From UBA11891 sp965658355 (GTDB lineage Bacteria > Bacteroidota > Bacteroidia > Flavobacteriales > Flavobacteriaceae), in assembly GCA_965658355.1 (NCBI GenBank), contig CBFHRX010000039.1:1-10419 (forward strand): 10,419 nt of DNA, written 5' to 3'. The position numbers were made by a program, and so were the translations under genes. Under the pieces are notes generated by a model that did no database searches, was not told the origin of the DNA, and saw nothing but the letters and a program-made list of their open reading frames with translations. Position 1 is the first letter of the stretch, and the number at the start of each line of letters is the position of its first letter. Below, piece after piece: positions 5,336-10,419 of the stretch.

Positions 5336-7609
5336 ATGGCTCAGTATCTTAAAGTCGCCCTAATCGGGAACCCCAATACGGGTAAAACTTCGGTCTTTAA
5401 TGCCCTTACAGGCTTGAATCAAAAAGTAGGAAACTACCCTGGAATCACGGTAGAAAAGAAAGAAGGCTCCTGTCGGCTGGATCGTACCACTAAGGCACAA
5501 ATCTTAGATCTCCCCGGAACCTACAGCCTCAATGCCTCTTCTATGGACGAGAGTGTTGTCATTGAATTGCTGTTGAATAAAAACAACAAAGATTTTCCGG
5601 ATGTTGCCATTGTCGTTACCGATGTAGAAAACCTCAAGCGAAACCTGCTGCTTTTTACACAGATAAAAGATCTTGAAATCCCCACTCTTTTGGTGATCAA
5701 TATGTCCGATCAGATGAAACGCAAGGGGATTCAAATCGACGTGGATCTGCTGGAACAAGATTTGGGAACCAAAGTGATTCTGACAAGTATGCGTACTGAA
5801 GAGGGAATTTCCCAATTGAAGGAAGCATTGGTAAATTACCGCCAACTTCCCACAAAGCCTCTGTTAAATTTGAACAGTATTGACGAAGACTATTTCGCAC
5901 GATTGCAAAAAACCTTCCCCTCCGAATCGTTATACAAACTTTGGTTGGTGATTACGCAAGACGTCAATTTCTCCAATATCGAAAGAAAGCGTGTCGAAGT
6001 TGCAAACGACTTTAAAATTCAAAGCGATACGGTTCTTAAAAGGCTCCAGCAAAAAGAGACCATCAAACGCTACCAGATTATTAATCAAACCCTGAAGAAA
6101 AACTATGCTGTTGACATAGAATCTGCCACCGACCTCAGAAGTAAAATCGATCGTGTCTTGATTCATAAGTTTTGGGGATATGTTTTCTTTTTTTCGTTAC
6201 TGCTCTTAATCTTCCAGTCTATCTATGATTGGAGCGGTGTTCCAATGGACTTTATAGACAGCTCATTTGCACAGCTAAGCGAATGGGTCAATGCGCAACT
6301 ACCCCCTGGATTGTTTACCAGCTTGTTGGCAGAAGGGATTATACCAGGCCTGGGGGGCGTGGTTATTTTTATACCGCAAATTGCCTTTTTGTTTTTGTTC
6401 ATTTCATTATTAGAAGAGTCTGGTTATATGAGTCGCGTCGTTTTCTTGATGGACAGAGGCTTACGACGATTTGGTCTAAGTGGTAAAAGCGTACTGCCAC
6501 TTATTTCGGGTACAGCATGTGCTATTCCGGCTGTGATGGCCACCCGAAACATTGAAAACTGGAAAGAAAGGTTGCTCACTATTTTGGTAACACCATTTAC
6601 CACCTGCTCAGCCCGTTTGCCTGTTTATTTGATTTTAATATCATTGGTCATCCCAGAAGAAACCCTTTTTGGGATTAGCATCCAAGGGCTCACCCTAATG
6701 GGATTGTATTTATTGGGTTTTGTAATGGCCCTTTTATCTTCTTGGATATTAAAGCACTATTTTAAAACGGCGAGTAAAAGTTATTTTGTAGTAGAGATGC
6801 CAAACTACAAACTGCCCCGTTTAAAAAATGTTTCCATTACCATTTTGGAAAAAACAAAATCGTTTGTAACCGAAGCCGGAAAAATAATTTTGGCTTTTTC
6901 GGTTCTATTGTGGGTAATGGCCTCATTTGGACCTGGTGAGAAATTTAAAAATGCCAGCACTATAGTTGCAGAGGCCCAAACAGAAAACCTCCTTACCGAA
7001 GAAGAGCTGGAGAGTAAAACCGCTGCTTTTCGTTTGGAACACTCTTATATTGGAATTTTGGGTAAAACGATAGAACCGATTATTAGGCCTTTGGGATACG
7101 ATTGGAAAATAGGNNNNNNNNNNNNNNNNNNNNNNNNNNNNNNNNNNNNNNNNNNNNNNNNNNNNNNNNNNNNNNNNNNNNNNNNNNNNNNNNNNNNNNN
7201 NNNNNNNNNNNNNGAACACTCTTATATTGGAATTTTGGGTAAAACGATAGAACCGATTATTAGGCCTTTGGGATACGATTGGAAAATAGGGATTGCCCTT
7301 ATTAGTTCCTTTGCCGCTCGGGAGGTTTTTGTCGGAAGCTTGGCTACCATATACAGTGTGGGCAGCGAGGAAGAAACCCCCATTAAAAATAAGATGGCCA
7401 ATGAAAAACGCCCCGATGGCTCTGTTGTTTTTGACCTGGCCACAGGGGTGTCTCTGATGTTATTTTATGCATTTGCCATGCAGTGTATGAGTACTTTAGC
7501 CATTGTGAAGAAAGAAACAAATAGCTGGCGATGGCCTATGCTGCAGCTTGTGTTTATGACCTGTATCGCCTATGTCTCTGCTTTTGGAGCGTATCAAATT
7601 CTGTCTTGA
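5336..7609 (+). CDS. feoB: FeoB, GTPase-coupled ferrous iron transporter (interrupted by an assembly gap)
   Basis: FeoB imports Fe(II) across the inner membrane. The N-terminal G domain has G1 GNPNTGKT (residues 11-18), a G2 region around NYPGITVEKKEG, G3 DLPG (58-61) and G4 NMSD (122-125). A helical linker of about 100 residues leads to the membrane domain, which starts near residue 280. Its first Gate motif has C395 (SGTACAIPAVMATR) with C424 in PFTTCSARLPVY, and the second half ends with the FAMQCMSTLA segment. A run of 100 Ns (7114-7213) sits between two identical 77-bp copies. Deleting one copy and the Ns (177 bp, 59 codons) restores a continuous 698-residue protein reading DWKIGIALISSFAAREV, as the family does, so the gene is probably intact in the organism. 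Confidence 0.95.
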   Translation: MAQYLKVALIGNPNTGKTSVFNALTGLNQKVGNYPGITVEKKEGSCRLDRTTKAQILDLPGTYSLNASSMDESVVIELLLNKNNKDFPDVAIVVTDVENLKRNLLLFTQIKDLEIPTLLVINMSDQMKRKGIQIDVDLLEQDLGTKVILTSMRTEEGISQLKEALVNYRQLPTKPLLNLNSIDEDYFARLQKTFPSESLYKLWLVITQDVNFSNIERKRVEVANDFKIQSDTVLKRLQQKETIKRYQIINQTLKKNYAVDIESATDLRSKIDRVLIHKFWGYVFFFSLLLLIFQSIYDWSGVPMDFIDSSFAQLSEWVNAQLPPGLFTSLLAEGIIPGLGGVVIFIPQIAFLFLFISLLEESGYMSRVVFLMDRGLRRFGLSGKSVLPLISGTACAIPAVMATRNIENWKERLLTILVTPFTTCSARLPVYLILISLVIPEETLFGISIQGLTLMGLYLLGFVMALLSSWILKHYFKTASKSYFVVEMPNYKLPRLKNVSITILEKTKSFVTEAGKIILAFSVLLWVMASFGPGEKFKNASTIVAEAQTENLLTEEELESKTAAFRLEHSYIGILGKTIEPIIRPLGYDWKIXXXXXXXXXXXXXXXXXXXXXXXXXXXXXXXXXXEHSYIGILGKTIEPIIRPLGYDWKIGIALISSFAAREVFVGSLATIYSVGSEEETPIKNKMANEKRPDGSVVFDLATGVSLMLFYAFAMQCMSTLAIVKKETNSWRWPMLQLVFMTCIAYVSAFGAYQILS
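7037..7113. repeat. 77-bp sequence, left copy at the assembly gap
   Basis: Identical base for base to 7214-7290. It ends exactly where the Ns begin, which is the pattern of two contig ends that overlap but were joined by a gap. Confidence 0.95.
7114..7213. other. Assembly gap of exactly 100 Ns
   Basis: A round 100-N spacer is the usual placeholder for a gap of unknown size. The identical flanks indicate that no sequence is missing here and that the gap is false. Confidence 0.97.
7214..7290. repeat. 77-bp sequence, right copy at the assembly gap
   Basis: Identical to 7037-7113 and begins directly after the last N. The 77-bp length equals a k-mer size commonly used by de Bruijn assemblers, which supports an artefact rather than a real tandem duplication. 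Confidence 0.95.
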
Positions 7610-7731
7610 TGGAAATGATTCAAATTTTTCTCGTTGCCTGTGCCGCTTTTTGGGCTTTACGTCTTCTTTATAAGCGTTTTTTCGCCTCTTCAAAAGCGGA
7701 TGCCAATTGTGGAAAAAATTGTGATTGTTAA
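7609..7731 (+). CDS. FeoB-associated Cys-rich membrane peptide
   Basis: This 40-residue gene starts on the last base of the feoB stop codon (TGATG, 1-bp overlap). One membrane helix spans about residues 4-21 (IQIFLVACAAFWALRLLY), followed by a basic KRFF and a short tail ending NCGKNCDC with three Cys in eight residues. This matches the FeoB-associated Cys-rich membrane family, found directly after feoB in many Bacteroidota and Firmicutes. The role is not established; a metal-handling or FeoB-stabilising part, comparable in position to FeoC, is often proposed. The Cys cluster could bind iron, which is inference. Its last four bases overlap the 3' end of the leftward aminopeptidase gene, so the two transcripts must meet without room for a terminator between them. 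Confidence 0.88.
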   Translation: MEMIQIFLVACAAFWALRLLYKRFFASSKADANCGKNCDC

Positions 7732-9020
7732 GCCTTCATTAAATCCTCTATTTCCTCTGCTTCTATCGGAATATCTGCCATTAAATTAATAGGTGCACCA
7801 CTCGCTTGCACCACGACATCGTCTTCTAAACGGATGCCAAAACCTTCTTCTGGGATATAAATACCGGGTTCAACGGTAAAAACCATATTGGGTTCTATTG
7901 GGAGATGAAGCAATCCATAATCATGGGTATCGAGTCCCAAATGGTGCGAAGTTCCGTGCATAAAATATTTTTTATAAGCAGGGCTTTTCGAGGATTCATT
8001 TTGGACATCAGCTTTGTCTAATAGGCCTAGGGCTAGCAGTTCAGCAGTCATTATTTTACCCACTTCAACATGGTATTCCTTCCAAAGGGTTCCGGGGGTA
8101 AGCAATCTTGTGGCTTCATTTTTGACGCGAAGTACGGCCTTGTAGACTTCTTTCTGTCGGGCAGTAAATTGACCGGAGACGGGTATGGTTCGTGTCATAT
8201 CGGCGCTAAAATGACCATAGCCAGCACCAACATCTAAAAGGAGTAAGTCGCCGGCTTTACATTGATTGTTATTTTGAGTGTAGTGAAGTACGTTGCTGTT
8301 AGCGCCACTCGCAATAATGGGTTCATAGGCAAATCCATCTGCTCTGTTGCGAATAAATTCATGACTAAATTCAGCTTCAATTTCATATTCCCATACCTCT
8401 GGGCGAACAAAAGAGAGGATTCTTCGAAATCCTTTGTTGGTGATTTCACAGGCTTTTGCAATCTGATTGATTTCAGCCTGCGCCTTTACGGCTCTTAGTT
8501 TTTGTAGGATGGGATTGCTACGCGCTGTTTTATGGGAGGGATAGTTTTTCTTTGCCCACGTAATAAAACGATCTTCACGTGTTTGGGTTTCTACAGCGGC
8601 ACGATAGTGTTCGTTTTTATTAAAATAAAAAGTGTCGCATTGTGAGGCCAGTTCAAACAGTACTTTTTCAAAGTCTTGAACCCAATAAATACTTTTTATC
8701 CCGGTTCGTTGTTGGGCTTGCTCACGGGTTAATTTAGCGCCTTCCCAAACGGCTATATGCGCATTGGTTTCTCGCAAAAAAAGAATTTCACGCTGAGCGG
8801 GATCTACAGCTTCAGGACAAAGTATCAATATTGTTTCTTCTTGGTGAATACCCGTTAGGTAGAGCAGATCCGTATGTTGTGCAAAGGGCAATGTGCTGTC
8901 TGCACTGATGGGATACCTATCATTGGAATTGAATACAGCTACACTTTTGGGCTCCATTGCTGCCCTAAATGCTTCCCTGTTTTTTTGGTAATGGCCAGAT
9001 GGAAGTGGTTCGTATCTCAT
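7728..9020 (-). CDS. pepP: Xaa-Pro aminopeptidase (aminopeptidase P family, M24B)
   Basis: The 430-residue enzyme removes the N-terminal residue from peptides with proline in second position. Residues about 1-135 form the aminopeptidase P N-terminal domain (motif LPFAQHTDLLYLTGI, 44-58), and about 175-425 form the pita-bread catalytic domain. The five dinuclear-metal ligands are all present: D263 (LLDVGAG), D274 (SADMTRT), H359 (HGTSHHLGLD), E384 (TVEPGIYI) and E399 (IRLEDDVVV). The supporting histidines H246 (VLHYT), H355 and H366 are also in place. Length and order match E. coli PepP. There is no signal peptide, so it is cytoplasmic. It converges with the feo operon (4-bp 3' overlap) and diverges from the Asp-box gene with a 42-bp gap; no strong promoter element is seen there. 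Confidence 0.95.
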   Translation of the reverse strand: MRYEPLPSGHYQKNREAFRAAMEPKSVAVFNSNDRYPISADSTLPFAQHTDLLYLTGIHQEETILILCPEAVDPAQREILFLRETNAHIAVWEGAKLTREQAQQRTGIKSIYWVQDFEKVLFELASQCDTFYFNKNEHYRAAVETQTREDRFITWAKKNYPSHKTARSNPILQKLRAVKAQAEINQIAKACEITNKGFRRILSFVRPEVWEYEIEAEFSHEFIRNRADGFAYEPIIASGANSNVLHYTQNNNQCKAGDLLLLDVGAGYGHFSADMTRTIPVSGQFTARQKEVYKAVLRVKNEATRLLTPGTLWKEYHVEVGKIMTAELLALGLLDKADVQNESSKSPAYKKYFMHGTSHHLGLDTHDYGLLHLPIEPNMVFTVEPGIYIPEEGFGIRLEDDVVVQASGAPINLMADIPIEAEEIEDLMKA

Positions 9021-9062
9021 AGGACTGTAATTAAGGTACTAAGGTAGTTTTTTGTAATTTGA

Positions 9063-10419
9063 ATGCCTAAATACATTATTGTGAAAAAGTACTATCTGCT
9101 CATCGCTTTACTGCTCTCCATAAACACTGCCTTTTCTCAAGGATCCTCCGATACAGGCTTACAAGAAGCTGTTCCTTCTCACGAACAATTGGTGGCACAA
9201 TCCACAGTAAAAAACATTCCGTTTGAAAATATAGGGCCTTCTGTTATGAGTGGTCGTGTGGTTGCACTTGCCGTAAACCCCGAACAGCCGACAGAATTTT
9301 ATGTTGCCTATGCCTCTGGAGGCGTGTGGCATACAACGGATAATGGGATACGTTTTACTTCGATTAGTGAAAACGCACCTACCCAAAACATTGGAGAGAT
9401 TGCCATGCACTGGCCAAGCCGAACCCTTTGGGTGGGAACAGGTGAAAATAATGCATCACGCTCTTCCTATGCCGGAATTGGAATGCTTCGCACTACTGAT
9501 AATGGAAAGACTTGGACACAGCACGGGCTGAGTGACAGCCATCATATTGGTAAAATCTTAATTCATCCAGACAATCCCAGCCAGTTAGTTGTTGGCGTAA
9601 CCGGGCATCTCTATACCCCTAATGAAGAGCGAGGCGTCTTTGTTACTTCCGATGCCGGAGCAAGCTGGACGAAAACGCTGTATGTTAATGAAACGACTGG
9701 AATTATTGATATGGCACAGGTCCCCGGTGATTTCAACACCCTTTATGCTACTGCATGGGAAAAAGACCGAAAAGCTTGGAATTTTACTGGAAATGGAACG
9801 CATTCCGGGATCTATAAAAGTACAGATGCGGGTCAAAGCTGGGAGTTAATCAGTACGCCCAATAGTGGCTTTCCTACCGGAGAAGGTGTCGGTCGGATTG
9901 GAGTGGCCGTTTTTGATGCCAATGTTCTGTATGCCATCCATGACAGTCAGTTTAGAAGAGAGAAAGAAACAGCAGAAAAAAGCCAGGGGCTGAGTAAATC
10001 CGATTTCAAGGAAATGACACCTCAAGAATTTCTGGCACTTCCCAATAATGAGATAGACACCTATCTCAAAAAAAATGGCTTTCACGAAAAGTACAGAGCC
10101 GAAAATCTAAAAAATCAAGTACAGAATGGACAGGTAAAACCTGTAGATTTAGCCACCTATCTTGAAGACGCCAATGCGCTTTTGTTTGACACTCCAGTGG
10201 TTGGTGCTGAGGTATTCAAGAGTGAAGACGGAGGGGCCACTTGGGTGAAAACTCATGAGGATTACCTCAATGGGGTGTACTACAGCTATGGGTATTATTT
10301 TGGGCACATTCATGTTGCGGCTTATGATGCCAATAAAATTTACATCTACGGCGTTCCTTTTTTGACCTCCAATGATGGTGGACAAAACTTTGAGTATCTA
10401 TCCAAACCCAACGTACACT
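9063..10419 (+). CDS. Large secreted Asp-box (BNR/VPS10-like beta-propeller) protein, N-terminal part
   Basis: The frame stays open from 9063 to the window edge, giving 452 residues without a stop, so the protein is cut off. A signal peptide covers about residues 8-25 (KKYYLLIALLLSINTAFS). ATG at 9063 is used here; a GTG at 9081 would give the more typical V/M-K-K-Y-Y start and leave room for a leader, so it is a real alternative. Asp-boxes (S/T-x-D-x-G-x-x-W/F) occur at about residues 91, 144, 195, 253, 387 and 435, spaced like blades of a sialidase/sortilin-type propeller. Between boxes four and five lies a charged helical insert (about 296-382). Bacteroidota proteins of this build are about 900-1000 residues, often labelled VPS10-domain or glycosyl hydrolase. 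No catalytic residues can be claimed, and the substrate is unknown. Confidence 0.9.
   Translation, partial: MPKYIIVKKYYLLIALLLSINTAFSQGSSDTGLQEAVPSHEQLVAQSTVKNIPFENIGPSVMSGRVVALAVNPEQPTEFYVAYASGGVWHTTDNGIRFTSISENAPTQNIGEIAMHWPSRTLWVGTGENNASRSSYAGIGMLRTTDNGKTWTQHGLSDSHHIGKILIHPDNPSQLVVGVTGHLYTPNEERGVFVTSDAGASWTKTLYVNETTGIIDMAQVPGDFNTLYATAWEKDRKAWNFTGNGTHSGIYKSTDAGQSWELISTPNSGFPTGEGVGRIGVAVFDANVLYAIHDSQFRREKETAEKSQGLSKSDFKEMTPQEFLALPNNEIDTYLKKNGFHEKYRAENLKNQVQNGQVKPVDLATYLEDANALLFDTPVVGAEVFKSEDGGATWVKTHEDYLNGVYYSYGYYFGHIHVAAYDANKIYIYGVPFLTSNDGGQNFEYLSKPNVH

Noticed and set aside
7037..7290. Real tandem duplication inside FeoB
   Set aside because: The copies are identical, stop exactly at a round 100-N spacer and give a standard FeoB when collapsed. 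An assembly artefact is the simpler explanation.

Overview
The window looks like a piece of a Bacteroidota (Flavobacteriia-like) chromosome. It is A+T-rich. Most genes lack a clear Shine-Dalgarno sequence and have short A/T-rich leaders. Several genes and the tRNA are preceded by the Bacteroidota -7 promoter element TAnnTTTG. The encoded proteins (an RseP-type protease, a separate FeoA followed by FeoB and a Cys-rich FeoB-associated peptide, a large Asp-box/VPS10-like secreted protein) fit the same group. Taxonomy below class level is not supported by the sequence alone.

Left part (1-1345): a small leftward two-gene unit encodes a four-helix membrane protein and a 66-residue XRE-type HTH regulator. 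The two genes share an ATGA overlap and are read from a clear promoter that overlaps an imperfect dyad. The unit is bracketed by two 37-bp hairpin repeats (86% identical, same orientation, exactly 749 bp apart). A non-coding stretch dense in hairpins follows, and then a leftward tRNA-Asn(GTT) gene with its own promoter and terminator.

Middle part (1346-4244): three leftward genes encode a secreted protein of unknown function with an apparent internal duplication, a small secreted acidic-tailed protein of unknown function, and a complete RseP/site-2-type membrane zinc protease. The protease gene diverges from the next block.

Right part (4370-7731): rightward genes encode a membrane-anchored SCO1/SenC-type thioredoxin-fold protein (copper delivery or thiol redox), then a ferrous-iron uptake operon of feoA, feoB and a 40-residue Cys-rich membrane peptide that overlaps the feoB stop codon by one base. 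feoB is interrupted by 100 Ns flanked by two identical 77-bp copies of the same sequence. This is almost certainly an assembly scar. Collapsing it removes exactly 59 codons and gives an intact FeoB of 698 residues.

Right end (7728-10419): a leftward aminopeptidase P converges on the feo operon with a 4-bp 3' overlap. Divergent from it is the start of a large secreted Asp-box (BNR/VPS10-like) protein that runs off the window.

I found no mobile-element genes, CRISPR array, phage genes or toxin-antitoxin pair that I could support. Most of the window is housekeeping or common accessory content. The points most worth a second look are the hairpin repeats bracketing the XRE/membrane module, the assembly scar in feoB, and the duplicated secreted protein.
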